Positions 41,838 through 51,364 of a DNA stretch of 64,000 nt are shown here, one piece after another. A program made the translations under genes and the position numbers. The DNA is from Lachnospiraceae bacterium (GTDB lineage Bacteria; Bacillota; Clostridia; Lachnospirales; Lachnospiraceae). The DNA lies in the NCBI GenBank assembly GCA_022792885.1, contig JAAWBX010000036.1:186001-250000 (forward strand). The letters are read 5' to 3'. Position 1 is the first letter of the stretch, and every line of letters begins with the position of its first letter. A model generated the notes under the pieces. That model saw only the letters and a program-made list of their open reading frames with translations, was not told the origin of the DNA and did not search any database.

Positions 41838-44219
41838 TTACACTCCCTTTCCTTCTCCGCTCTTCGGACCCCGCATCCCGTTTTGATAATACATGGCCGC
41901 CGTCGCCTGTCCCAGAGCCAGACCGCCGTCATTCGCCGGTACCTGGCTGTGCAAAAGTACCGTCAATCCGTTCTCCCGCAATTCCTTCACCGTATAGGTC
42001 AAAAGCAGCCGGTTCTGAAACACCCCGCCGCTCAACGCCACCTTACGCCTTCCGGTTTTCCGGGACGCCCGGACGCAGGCGGCCCGAATCTGTTTTGCCA
42101 GTTCCCGGTGAAAAAATTCCGCCAGCCGATCCGGTTTTTCACCGGCCAGACGCCCGTCCAGAATCATTTTTACCAATTTTTCGGTGTTCAGAATCATCCG
42201 TCCGTCCAGATCCTCCGCCAGAAGCGCCGCTTCCTTCCTGTAGGGTTCCCGGCCCGTCCGCACAAACGCCTCCGCTCCGTATTCCAGCGCGCAGGAAGCC
42301 TCCCCCTCGAAAGTCGAAAAAAGGCGATATCCCAGAATCGCGCTCACCCCGTCAAAAAGCCGCCCCGCGCTGGTCGAACAAACCGTATTAAGCCCGCGGT
42401 CAAGCAGGGCGCATTGAGCCGAAAACGCCTTCTCCCCGCACAGGCCCAAAGCGACCCCGATTTGCTTCGCTTCCTCCCGTGAATCCGCCAGGGCATTCAG
42501 AAAAGAAACGGCGATCCGCCACCCTTCCCGCACCGAAGAATCCCCGCCCGGCTGGGCGAACGGCGCGATACTTCCCAGGCGGGAAAAACCTTCGCAATCC
42601 GCTACCAGGATCTCCCCGCCCCAGACGGTACCGTCGCTCCCGTAGCCGGTTCCGTCGAAAGCCACCCCGATCACCGGCTCCAGGCAGTCGTTCTCGGCCA
42701 TACAGGAAAGAACATGCGCATAATGATGCTGGACGGGAAACAACGGCAACCCCATCTCACGGGCCGCCGCCGTCGTCTGATAACCCGGATGCCAATCGCA
42801 GGCCACCAGTTCCGGCTCCGCCTCCAAAAGTTCTTCCATGCGCCCGACGGTTTCTTTCAGCGCCGTCACCGTCCGGACATCCCCCATGTCCCCGAGATAA
42901 GGAGAAGGATAGAACAGATCGCCCGTTCCGATGCAAAACGTATTCTTCAATTCGCCGCCCACCGCCAGCACCCGCCCCTTCCAGCCGGCCGATACCCGGA
43001 ACGGAAGCGGCGCGTAACCCCTGGATCTCCGTATCATATAAGGTTTCCCTTCAAAAAAATCCATCACCGAATCGTCGGCGCGGATCCGGATTTTCCGGTC
43101 GTGCGAAAGGATCCCGTCGCATAGAGACCCCAGTTCCGTCAAAGCTTCCTCGTCATCCCGGCAAATCGGCGCGCCCGAAACATTCCCGCTGGTCATCACC
43201 AGACAATCCGGCATGTCAAGATTGTCGTCATAAGAAAAAAGAAGCAAATGGATCGGCGCATAGGGCAGCAAAATTCCGATCTTCGGATTCCCGGGCGCAA
43301 CCATGGCGCAGACCCGTCCGCCCTCTCTGCGGGGAAGCAAAACGATCGGCTTCTGCGGCCCGTCCAAAATCGCTTCCTGCGCAGGCGTTATCCGACACTC
43401 CCGCAGGGCGGTTTCCCGGTCTTTTACCATCACCGCAAAAGGCTTGGCCGGCCGGCCTTTTCTCCCGCGAAGCCGCGAAACCGCCTCTTCATTGGAAGCG
43501 TCGCAGCAAAGATGGAAACCTCCGATCCCCTTCACGGCCAGAATCCTGCCCTCCCGCAAAAAACGTCTGGCCAGCAAAACGGCCTCCCGGCCGCGTTTCA
43601 CGGCCCCGGAAGGATCCGCCGGCCGGCCGCACGTTCCCGCCTCCAGCCAGTAAACTTCCGGCCCGCAGTCGTGGCAGCAGACCGGCTGGGCGTCATAGCG
43701 CCGCGAGGCCGGATCCCCATACTCCTCTGCACAATCCGGACACATGGGAAATTCCTTCATACTGGTCCGCTCCCTGTCGTAAGGAAGGCTTTCCAGAATC
43801 GTCAATCTGGGGCCGCAGCAGGTACAGTTGATAAACGGATGCAGATAACGGCGGTCCTGCCTGTCAAACAGCTCGTTCCGGCAGGATTCGCAGATCGCGA
43901 TATCCGGCGAAACAAAAATCTCCCCCTTCGTCTTCGCGCTCTCCACGATTTCAAAAGACTCCCCGCATTCGGAAGCTCCGATTCGCTTTACTTCTATTTT
44001 TAAGATCACGGCCCGGCTGGGCGGCTCTTTCTGAAGAAGCGCCAAAAATTCGTCCGCCGCCGCCGCATCCCCCCGGATTCGGATCTCCACATACGGCCCC
44101 CGATTGCACACGCTCCCTTTCAGGCCGAAACGCCTGGCGTAGCGATATACCGTAGGCCTAAAGCCCACCCCCTGTACAATGCCGTATACGCGGATCCTTT
44201 GTGTGATCTCTTCTCTCAT
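41838..44219 (-). CDS. hypF: carbamoyltransferase HypF
   Basis: 793 residues, full length. N-terminal acylphosphatase domain (IVQGVGFRPTVYRYARRFG), two zinc fingers (CESCRNEL/CTCCGPR and CPDCAEEY/CCHDCG), a YrdC-like nucleotide domain (KGIGGFHLCCDA) and a Kae1-like C-terminal domain (HHYAHVLSCMAEN, AFDGTGYGSDG, LSGGVFQN). It makes carbamoyl-adenylate from carbamoyl phosphate and ATP and passes the group to HypE. First gene of the hypFDE unit behind a consensus promoter. Confidence 0.97.
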   Translation of the reverse strand: MREEITQRIRVYGIVQGVGFRPTVYRYARRFGLKGSVCNRGPYVEIRIRGDAAAADEFLALLQKEPPSRAVILKIEVKRIGASECGESFEIVESAKTKGEIFVSPDIAICESCRNELFDRQDRRYLHPFINCTCCGPRLTILESLPYDRERTSMKEFPMCPDCAEEYGDPASRRYDAQPVCCHDCGPEVYWLEAGTCGRPADPSGAVKRGREAVLLARRFLREGRILAVKGIGGFHLCCDASNEEAVSRLRGRKGRPAKPFAVMVKDRETALRECRITPAQEAILDGPQKPIVLLPRREGGRVCAMVAPGNPKIGILLPYAPIHLLLFSYDDNLDMPDCLVMTSGNVSGAPICRDDEEALTELGSLCDGILSHDRKIRIRADDSVMDFFEGKPYMIRRSRGYAPLPFRVSAGWKGRVLAVGGELKNTFCIGTGDLFYPSPYLGDMGDVRTVTALKETVGRMEELLEAEPELVACDWHPGYQTTAAAREMGLPLFPVQHHYAHVLSCMAENDCLEPVIGVAFDGTGYGSDGTVWGGEILVADCEGFSRLGSIAPFAQPGGDSSVREGWRIAVSFLNALADSREEAKQIGVALGLCGEKAFSAQCALLDRGLNTVCSTSAGRLFDGVSAILGYRLFSTFEGEASCALEYGAEAFVRTGREPYRKEAALLAEDLDGRMILNTEKLVKMILDGRLAGEKPDRLAEFFHRELAKQIRAACVRASRKTGRRKVALSGGVFQNRLLLTYTVKELRENGLTVLLHSQVPANDGGLALGQATAAMYYQNGMRGPKSGEGKGV

Positions 44220-44254
44220 CTTTTCTGCCTTCCCGGTTTGCTGAACATAATTGC

Positions 44255-44283
44255 ATTATACGTTTTCCGGAAACATCCGTCAA
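44255..44283 (-). promoter_or_regulatory. promoter of hypFDE
   Basis: TTGACG, 17-base spacer, perfect TATAAT on the minus strand, about 36 bases before hypF. Confidence 0.82.
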
Positions 44284-44289
44284 CGGCTT

Positions 44290-44335
44290 AAAAAAGACCC
44301 GACGCACCGTATGACGATCTCATACCCTGCATCGG
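44290..44335 (-). terminator. terminator of the glycan operon
   Basis: CCGATGCA..GTATGA pairs with TCATAC..TGCGTCGG (14 of 16 positions) around loop GATCG, followed by TCTTTTTT on the minus strand, a few bases after the last glycan-locus gene. Confidence 0.85.
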
Positions 44336-44341
44336 ATCCTT

Positions 44342-45268
44342 TCAAGCCGAAAAATAATTCCCGATTTTTGCCAGAAACGAAAGCACCTCCGCCCTCATAA
44401 CCTCCGGAAAAGCCGTAAGAACCGGCGCCGTCTCAAAACTTAAGACCCCGTCAAAACACGCCCTTTCAAGCCCCCGCGCAAACCCTTCCCAGTCGGTCGA
44501 CGACCGGTTCTCCCTGGTTCTGGTAAACGTAAACGGAATCTGATGCTGATCGGAAGTTCCGTCGTTGTCATGAATATGCAGCACCTTCAGCCGGCTTCCA
44601 AGCGTCGCCATAAAGTTTTCAAAATCGATGCCCACCAGATTCGCATGACCCGTATCAAAACAAAATCCGAAGATTTCAGCGTGATATCTCTCGTTTAAGC
44701 GGTCGATCCGCTCGGCCGCCTTCCTTGCCTGGCAGCAGGGCCCCTCCACCAGATGCCCGCCTACATTGTCATACAGATTTTCGATGCAGATCGTAATTCC
44801 AAGCTCCTTCGCCGTCGGAGCAAGAAAACGCAAAAATTTCTCCGTCTGCTCCCACTCCTTCTCCTCGCTTCCCAGAAAATGAGTCATTTTAAAACCATGC
44901 ACCACGATATAAGGACACCTGAAAAACGCGCACAATTCCATACTCTTCGGCGCAACCACATTCCAAAGATATTCGTTCCTCTCCGGACCGGCGCCCGGCA
45001 CATAAATCGGATACGGCATATGCATCTGGTTTATTTCGATCCCCGCCGCTTCCGCCCCTCTCCTGTGCGGCGCAAAAAAAAATTCCAGTTCCGAAAGGGA
45101 ACGGTCAAAAAAACGGTTGACCTCGCCCTGATAAATCTCCCGATTCGAGAGATACGCGTTCAGGCTGAAATCGGCGCAGGAAAAACCGACCCGTTTCATC
45201 AACGCAAATCCTTCTTCCGGATTCTCGTCGCTTACAATATTTTTCGTCTGGACTCCTAACCGCAGCAT
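44342..45268 (-). CDS. sugar phosphate isomerase/epimerase-type TIM barrel protein
   Basis: 308 residues, xylose-isomerase-like (AP endonuclease 2) TIM barrel. The expected metal ligands are all visible: Glu in ICIENLYDN, Asp and His in FDTGHANL, His in HIHDNDG and Glu in LSFETAP. Such proteins isomerise or epimerise sugars or inositols. The gene is the last of the glycan operon; a paralogue with lost ligands is encoded directly upstream (45273-46544). Substrate unknown. Confidence 0.85.
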   Translation of the reverse strand: MLRLGVQTKNIVSDENPEEGFALMKRVGFSCADFSLNAYLSNREIYQGEVNRFFDRSLSELEFFFAPHRRGAEAAGIEINQMHMPYPIYVPGAGPERNEYLWNVVAPKSMELCAFFRCPYIVVHGFKMTHFLGSEEKEWEQTEKFLRFLAPTAKELGITICIENLYDNVGGHLVEGPCCQARKAAERIDRLNERYHAEIFGFCFDTGHANLVGIDFENFMATLGSRLKVLHIHDNDGTSDQHQIPFTFTRTRENRSSTDWEGFARGLERACFDGVLSFETAPVLTAFPEVMRAEVLSFLAKIGNYFSA

Positions 45269-45272
45269 ACTC

Positions 45273-46544
45273 TTACCTGTCCCCTTTCAACGGTTCAAAA
45301 TGATAGGCCGGCAAATATTCGTCGTTAAAAAACTCGATCGGATTTCGAATCCCCATATCCCGAAGCTGCGCCTCGATCTCCCGATAATACACATTGCAGA
45401 TAAAAACCGCGCAATCCTCCGGCAGATCTTTCAGACTTTCCGGCGGTTTCACTTCCAGCCCGCAAAACTCTTGCCCCCACAGGGCCTGATTGTTGTCGCA
45501 GGTAAAGAGCGGCGGGTACGCCTCCCCATAGCATTTCATATAATTGCGGCACATATTCCCGGCGCCGAAAAGGACGCGCCCGGGATATTTTTTCAAAAAC
45601 GACTCCATCTCAACCTGCCATTTAAAATACTCCGCCACCGCCTTGGCAAACCGTATGAACTGCGGACGAAGCAACGGCGAAAATGCCCGGGCCGTATCCG
45701 AAAAATCCAGAATCAGAGATTCGTCGAAACCAATTTTTCGCAGACCGCGAATCAGATCCAGCCAATCCGTATAAGCCTGCCCGCTGTCCGAACAGATAAA
45801 AGGAAGCATGGACGTCTCTTTGTGCCCGTCGCAGTCCCGTAAGATCACTGCCTTCAAACGCTTCCCCAGGGCAAGCACAAATTCCTGCATATTCTGCCCG
45901 CATAAATTGCATGCCCCCGCATCCATACAAAAACCAAAACGTTCCTCCCCGACTTCCTCATTCAGCCGGTCAACCCACAACGCCGCTTCCTCTCCCTCCG
46001 AAACGATCCCCCGGACCAGATGGCCGTTCAGATCCCGGCACAGATTCACCAGCAAAATCCGAATACCCGATTCCTTTGCAAACGCCGCCAGTCTAAGATA
46101 ATATTCCTTATTGCAATGCCAGAGATCTTCCTTCGCAATCCCGGCAAACCAGGGCCGGACAATCAGATCTTTACATCCTGCCTTTTTACCGATTCGAAGG
46201 CTCTCCTTTGCCAGGAGAAAAAGCAGATCGTTCAGATCTCCCCGTTGGCTGTCCCGCTTTAAATACGGAGCATACGCCGCCGGCATGGAAATGTGTCTTT
46301 TCACGCATTGATTCCGTATGGGGTCCGCACGGCGAAGCATTTCCTCCGGATAAGAAGAAATTTCAAGCGGGTTTTCCGCTTTTGATTCAGAACGTCTTCT
46401 GCCCAATGCTTCTATTTCCCACGGAGAACAACACATTCCGATATCCAATAAAACAGATTCAAATCCGGCCTCCGAAATATCGGAAATTCCCTGAACGGGA
46501 TTTCGAACCGATACCATCCCGGACAGCCCGCATACCATGTCCAC
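45273..46544 (-). CDS. degenerate TIM-barrel epimerase paralogue fused to Rossmann-like module
   Basis: 423 residues. Residues about 1-305 align with the neighbouring 308-aa TIM-barrel protein (shared FGFCxDxGxxNL, GHLV and LKxxxxxDxDG frames), but the metal ligands are changed: the Glu of IENL is Val, the His of DTGH is Cys, the two His of HIHD are Ile and Arg, and the final Glu is Asp. The C-terminal part (about 322-410) is a Rossmann-like module beginning VLFGAGNMCRNY. Probably not a metal-dependent isomerase any more. GTG start with GGAGG upstream. Confidence 0.75.
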   Translation of the reverse strand: MDMVCGLSGMVSVRNPVQGISDISEAGFESVLLDIGMCCSPWEIEALGRRRSESKAENPLEISSYPEEMLRRADPIRNQCVKRHISMPAAYAPYLKRDSQRGDLNDLLFLLAKESLRIGKKAGCKDLIVRPWFAGIAKEDLWHCNKEYYLRLAAFAKESGIRILLVNLCRDLNGHLVRGIVSEGEEAALWVDRLNEEVGEERFGFCMDAGACNLCGQNMQEFVLALGKRLKAVILRDCDGHKETSMLPFICSDSGQAYTDWLDLIRGLRKIGFDESLILDFSDTARAFSPLLRPQFIRFAKAVAEYFKWQVEMESFLKKYPGRVLFGAGNMCRNYMKCYGEAYPPLFTCDNNQALWGQEFCGLEVKPPESLKDLPEDCAVFICNVYYREIEAQLRDMGIRNPIEFFNDEYLPAYHFEPLKGDR

Positions 46545-46601
46545 CCGAATCTCCCTCCTCTTTCCGCATATAAAATCGTTCCGCCTCCCGGAAGCGGTCT
46601 T

Positions 46602-47777
46602 CTACCGTATCGCCGGCATTCTCCAGAGAATCGTCTTCTCCGGAATCCCCGTCTCCACCAACTCCCGCCGGATCTCTTCCGCCGTACTTTTTTCTTTGAC
46701 CGCCACGACGATGTAATCATATTCGCACGCCGCAACGCACGCCGGCGCCGACACCGGCATGGAATCCTCCCTGCGCTTTTCCCAGTTTTTATCCGCCCAT
46801 AAGACCATCTGAAGCCGCCCCTGCCGAAAAATCTGCCTGTAATAACAAACCCCGACCCGGCCCGCACCGTATAAAACAATCCGGCTTCCCGCTTTCAGAT
46901 CCGGAAACGGAAATACATATCCGCCCCCCTGAACATCCGGAGAAAACCACATATAAGCCGGGATCAGATCGATACGCGAAATTAAAAACAGTTCCAGTTG
47001 ACGCATCAGAGACACTTTTTGCGGATGCTTCTCGAATACCTTTTCCAACGAAAGATACAGCTCGTTTAAATCACGCATAAAATTCTTGCGGGCGGTCCGC
47101 ATGATCGAATCCGGCTTATACCGATAATAATAAAAACTTTGATAAGCCACCCGGATACTGTCGCACTTTAAAATATAACGAAATAAAAGTTCCCGGTCCT
47201 CCGCATAGGTAATCGACGAACAACCGTCGGCAATCACCGCCTTCATCCAATCCGTCCGATACATCTTATTCCACAAAAAGGGAAGCACGCCGTCCTCAAA
47301 ACGATTTTCGTAGGCAATCATATTGTCGATAAAATATCTCATCGCCTCTTTCGTATCGTAAATCCCCTCCGGCAGAGAATCCGTGCGCACCGTATATTCA
47401 CCCGGCCTGTCTTCCGAATAACAACCCGACGTAATGAGATCGCAGGTTCCGATCCGGTCCGCCAAAAACGCAATCATCCCGGCATCCATCCGATCGTCCG
47501 CGTCCGCAAAACAAAGATAATCCCCCCGCGCGCGCAATACGCCTTGTTTCCTCGCAGACGCCGCCCCCTGGTTTTCCTGACGGATGACCCGAAATCGAAC
47601 GTCTCTTTTTGCAAACGCATCGCAAAACCTGGGAGAATCATCCGTTGAACCGTCGTCCACCAGCAGAATCTCCAGATTTTTGTAAGTTTGCTCCGCCACG
47701 CTGCACAGGCATGTTTCCAGATATTCCCCCGCATTATACACCGGAATCACCACCGAAACCAACGGCTCACTCACCAT
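46602..47777 (-). CDS. GT2 glycosyltransferase with C-terminal Rossmann-like module
   Basis: 391 residues. N-terminal GT-A domain of family 2: VSVVIPVYNAGEYLETCL, VDDGSTDDS, and the metal-binding DADD in CFADADDRMD. The C-terminal module (about 297-391) starts RIVLYGAGRVGVCYY and ends with a short acid/aliphatic strand pattern. It likely adds one sugar from a nucleotide donor in the cytoplasm. It directly abuts the 743-aa fusion gene upstream (TAG then ATG). Confidence 0.88.
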   Translation of the reverse strand: MVSEPLVSVVIPVYNAGEYLETCLCSVAEQTYKNLEILLVDDGSTDDSPRFCDAFAKRDVRFRVIRQENQGAASARKQGVLRARGDYLCFADADDRMDAGMIAFLADRIGTCDLITSGCYSEDRPGEYTVRTDSLPEGIYDTKEAMRYFIDNMIAYENRFEDGVLPFLWNKMYRTDWMKAVIADGCSSITYAEDRELLFRYILKCDSIRVAYQSFYYYRYKPDSIMRTARKNFMRDLNELYLSLEKVFEKHPQKVSLMRQLELFLISRIDLIPAYMWFSPDVQGGGYVFPFPDLKAGSRIVLYGAGRVGVCYYRQIFRQGRLQMVLWADKNWEKRREDSMPVSAPACVAACEYDYIVVAVKEKSTAEEIRRELVETGIPEKTILWRMPAIR

Positions 47778-50009
47778 CTACCGCATGCCTCCCTCTTCTT
47801 TCAGCTTCTCTCTCAATTTCGTAGAACTTACCCGCTCCGTATAGGGGAAAAACACCAGCTCGGCCCCCTGTTTCTCCAGATATTCCCGATCGGCCAGCCA
47901 GCTCGGATTCTCCGCATAATCCGTCCCGGTAAACTGGCAGTCAAATTGAAACAGCTTATAAGCATCGCGAATGCCGTCGCACCCGAACGGCAGCTCTTCC
48001 GCACGATCCACATATCGGCAGGCTCGCACGACCTCCACTCTGTCCCGGGCCGGAATCAGCGGATATTTTCTCTTTTTTTCATACGCCCCTTCGTCCGATA
48101 CCACCCCGACGATCAGAAAATCACACTGTTCCTTCGCTTTTCGGAACATATTCAGATGTCCGGCGTGGAACATATCGAATACGCCCGCCACATATCCCAC
48201 ATGATACTTTTTCGGAACCCGGTCCGGTCCCGGCGCCGAAATCACCTCTCTCGTTCCATGCGGATAGGCTTTGGACGGATCGAACACGCTGTAATTCCGA
48301 ATCCCCATCCGGTCCAACTGCCGGAGGACCGAAAGATAATTCTTAATGCAGACAAGGACTTTATAATCGTCCGAATCCCCTTTCGTCAACAGATCCGGCG
48401 ATTGAATCTCAATCCCCTCGACCTTCTGCCCCCATCGTTCTTCCTGATTATCCACGACCGCCCAAACCGGATACGCCTTCCCATACAGGGTCAGAAACCG
48501 CCGGGCGAACGTACCGGAACCGAACAGAACCAGTTTCCTTGCCCCTATCCCCTTAAAAATATCGCAAAAAAGACGCTGATATTCGGTTTCGGAATAATTC
48601 ATCCGCTGCCGGTTCGCGTTCACGATCTCCGGGTTGCGCCGACATTTTTCATGATACACCTGCCATTGCTTCCGCTTCAGAAGGTTTCCCAGAAATTCCG
48701 CCTCCATCCTCCGCCAGCGGTCCAGATACTTTGTCAGACCGTATCGATCGTACAATTCTTCGGCCGGAAGTATCTTACACGCCTGTACATTCCCCAAATA
48801 GAAGCTTCCGATCATGCGCAGCAAAAGGACGTTGGCCGGGTAATGCGCCTTACAGAACTCCTGATCATAGAACACAAATTCCCCGTCCGCAAAAAAGCTG
48901 TTAAGCGGCACCAAATCCAGGTATCCTCTTTTTAAGACGGCGCCTTCACCGTCTCCCCGATCCGGTTCTTCGATATCCGACGATTGCAGAATCAAATCCC
49001 GAAAATGATCCATGGCTTCCAGAAATTTTTCTTTGTCGCAAAGCAACAGCCGCTTCAGATAAAGCTGACCCACCTCGGCATCCATATACGGCATCCGATA
49101 CACTCCGTCTTCCAGACGCCCTTCCAAAACCCGGAGCCCGTGCGCCTCCAGATCCCGCCCGTGCGCCTCCAGCTCTTCCAGCCGTTTGAGCCCTTCCGGA
49201 TAGACCGCCCGCTTCTCCACAATCCCCGATTTGCGTATGATCGTCAAAAGAGCATCCTCCCGCCCCCGCTCCAGGGAAGCGGTCACATGACAGACATCCG
49301 AAAGGACGCCGTTTAAAGAACACTCGATGAAATAAGCGTTCGCCGTCTGATGGAACATGCCGTTTTGAATCAGGCTGTCGTACAGCGGCTCCTCCTCCAA
49401 AAAAACGGTATCCGGATGATTGTAAGTCGGAAAGATCCGATTCGCCAGATCCTCGTTCGGCAGATAGTCTTCCGCGCAGATCCACGCCGGATTATTCAGA
49501 TCCGAAAGAACCGAAAAAAACCGGAAATCCGTAATCCCGGCGTTTTTCAACATCTTCTCCAGCGTGTTTTTGTCATACGTCTGCCCGTAAAAACCGTCTT
49601 CCCTGCTTCCGTATGCTCGCCGATAGCCCTCGATCCCATCCATACTGCGCCCGGTATAGATATCCCTGTCGCCGCAGAAATAGCGCAACCCCAGACGGTT
49701 ATTCATGCCAAGCAGCATACGTCCGTCCGATTTAAGAAGCTTTTTCCATGTCAAAAGAACCGTCCCCGGCCGCCGGATTTTCTCCAGGCCCGCAACGGAT
49801 ACCAGATAATCCCACGGCCCCCCGTTCGACTTTACCCGGGCCTCCGAGAGCGTGTCCGCCATCGTCATACAGGACACTTCCAGCCCCGCCTCGAAAAGCC
49901 ATTCCGCGAGCGCGTCTTTGTCGCTTCCCACATACAGAACCCGGCTGCCCTCCCGGAAATCATACCATCGAAGCAATCCTTTTTGAACTTCCCTGATTCT
50001 CTCCTCCAT
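47778..50009 (-). CDS. four-part fusion: methyltransferase-like, unknown, Rossmann-like, cytidylyltransferase
   Basis: 743 residues. Residues 1-210 resemble a class I SAM methyltransferase (SRVLYVGSDKDALAEWL) but with a weak glycine motif. About 210-480 has no clear family; GYLDLVPLNSFFADG and VFYDQEFC recall phosphotransferase/kinase active sites. About 490-580 is the Rossmann-like module (KLVLFGSGTFARRFL). About 600-743 is a TagD-type nucleotidyltransferase with GVFDMFHAGHLNM (HxGH) and SSTKLR, expected to make a CDP-activated alcohol or similar. The neighbouring 51357-54401 protein has a glycerophosphotransferase domain that could use such a product. Confidence 0.8.
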   Translation of the reverse strand: MEERIREVQKGLLRWYDFREGSRVLYVGSDKDALAEWLFEAGLEVSCMTMADTLSEARVKSNGGPWDYLVSVAGLEKIRRPGTVLLTWKKLLKSDGRMLLGMNNRLGLRYFCGDRDIYTGRSMDGIEGYRRAYGSREDGFYGQTYDKNTLEKMLKNAGITDFRFFSVLSDLNNPAWICAEDYLPNEDLANRIFPTYNHPDTVFLEEEPLYDSLIQNGMFHQTANAYFIECSLNGVLSDVCHVTASLERGREDALLTIIRKSGIVEKRAVYPEGLKRLEELEAHGRDLEAHGLRVLEGRLEDGVYRMPYMDAEVGQLYLKRLLLCDKEKFLEAMDHFRDLILQSSDIEEPDRGDGEGAVLKRGYLDLVPLNSFFADGEFVFYDQEFCKAHYPANVLLLRMIGSFYLGNVQACKILPAEELYDRYGLTKYLDRWRRMEAEFLGNLLKRKQWQVYHEKCRRNPEIVNANRQRMNYSETEYQRLFCDIFKGIGARKLVLFGSGTFARRFLTLYGKAYPVWAVVDNQEERWGQKVEGIEIQSPDLLTKGDSDDYKVLVCIKNYLSVLRQLDRMGIRNYSVFDPSKAYPHGTREVISAPGPDRVPKKYHVGYVAGVFDMFHAGHLNMFRKAKEQCDFLIVGVVSDEGAYEKKRKYPLIPARDRVEVVRACRYVDRAEELPFGCDGIRDAYKLFQFDCQFTGTDYAENPSWLADREYLEKQGAELVFFPYTERVSSTKLREKLKEEGGMR

Positions 50010-50023
50010 ACCCCGACTTTCCT

Positions 50024-51364
50024 TTATATCTTTTTTCGAATCACCGCATCCACCCGGAAAATATGCCGGAAGCCATATGTTTCCAAATTCACATACAGCT
50101 CATGCTGACTCCACTCCGTAACGGCAAGAACCACCGCGCAATCTTCCGCCAAACCCGCCGCCGCCTGCACCTCCATGACCGGAAGCCCCATACAATTTTC
50201 GCCGGTATCCGAATCCGAAAGACGGCTTACGAGAAACGCATGGATGTTTCCTCCCCGCCCGAGGATCTCCTTTGCCAGACGCTGCCCTACCCGGCCCGCC
50301 CCGTAAATCAACACCTGCGGATAACCTTTTAACTCGCTGAAAAAAGCCTCCGCATAAACCTTCTCATTCTCCAGGCGGCATACATCCAGCCTTGGATCCG
50401 GAACCGCTTTTGCCGTCCGCCGGAAGAAGCCGTTCCGATCGTCCTCCAGGCCGCAAAGCGCGTCCCATACTTCCGGTAAAAATGCCGGTTCGTAAACCCT
50501 TCCCCGCTTTTTATCTTCTCGAAAAGACTGTTCCAGCCTCAAAAGCAGCGCATACTGATACTGCAGACCCACCCGGTAATAATGATTCAAATAATCCCGG
50601 TATTTCGAGGCTGTAAAATACCGTTGCTGCGTGGAATCGCAATTCCATATTCCCTCCAGCTTTTCTTCCGCCCATTCGTATTCTTCAAATACGCAGAATA
50701 ACTTCTGAGGATTATTCATGGAAGAGCCCGGATTATCCCTGCGATAATGCAGCAGGGGATCTTCTATAAAATATACCCGCTCTGCCCGGATCCAGCCCTG
50801 AAGCGCGAAAGAGATATCCTGATAGGAGGCCCCGGGCGTCTCATGAAAACGTATCTTATGCGCCGTAAGGAAAGACCGTTTATAAAGACACGACCAAATC
50901 GTATCCGCCAGATTCAAAATATTCGGGCAGTCATGCCTGTTCAGCAGATGATTCTTTCTGTAATCACCCAATCGATCCGAAAACCGGTCCTCCCCCTCCC
51001 GGTAATTATAATAATTTCCCTTTACAATATCCGCGTCCGTCTCCGTCGCCGCCCGGTAAAGCTTCTCAAGCATATCCGGTTCCGCAAAATCATCGCTTTC
51101 CAGAATGGCAACGTAACACCCCTCCGCACGATCCAGGGCCACATTCATACTGTTTCCGTATCCGGTATTTTCTTTATGAATCACCCGGATTCGCGCGTCC
51201 CTGCCCGCATACCGCTCCAATATCCTTCCGCTTTCGTCCGTCGAACCGTCGTTTACGCAAATGGCTTCCCATCCCTCAAACGTCTGATTCACAACGCTGT
51301 CCAGACATTGCGCCAGATAATTTTCCACATTACATACCGGAATCAAAACCGAAATCTCAGGCAT
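50024..51364 (-). CDS. GT2 glycosyltransferase with C-terminal Rossmann-like module
   Basis: 446 residues. Family 2 GT-A domain at the N terminus (ISVLIPVCNVENYLAQCL, VNDGSTDES, ESDDFAEPD as the DxD-type site), then a helical part, then the Rossmann-like module from about 349 (VLIYGAGRVGQRLAKE) to the end. The start codon lies inside the last codons of the upstream gene (8-base overlap), so translation is coupled. Confidence 0.88.
   Translation of the reverse strand: MPEISVLIPVCNVENYLAQCLDSVVNQTFEGWEAICVNDGSTDESGRILERYAGRDARIRVIHKENTGYGNSMNVALDRAEGCYVAILESDDFAEPDMLEKLYRAATETDADIVKGNYYNYREGEDRFSDRLGDYRKNHLLNRHDCPNILNLADTIWSCLYKRSFLTAHKIRFHETPGASYQDISFALQGWIRAERVYFIEDPLLHYRRDNPGSSMNNPQKLFCVFEEYEWAEEKLEGIWNCDSTQQRYFTASKYRDYLNHYYRVGLQYQYALLLRLEQSFREDKKRGRVYEPAFLPEVWDALCGLEDDRNGFFRRTAKAVPDPRLDVCRLENEKVYAEAFFSELKGYPQVLIYGAGRVGQRLAKEILGRGGNIHAFLVSRLSDSDTGENCMGLPVMEVQAAAGLAEDCAVVLAVTEWSQHELYVNLETYGFRHIFRVDAVIRKKI

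Noticed and set aside
42479..43831. A 450-codon plus-strand open frame opposite hypF.
   Set aside because: The product is Pro/Arg/Ser-rich with no domain; hypF on the other strand is complete with all motifs.
47688..48935. A 415-codon plus-strand open frame opposite the cytidylyltransferase fusion.
   Set aside because: No translation signals and no recognisable protein pattern; codon bias effect of the opposite-strand gene.
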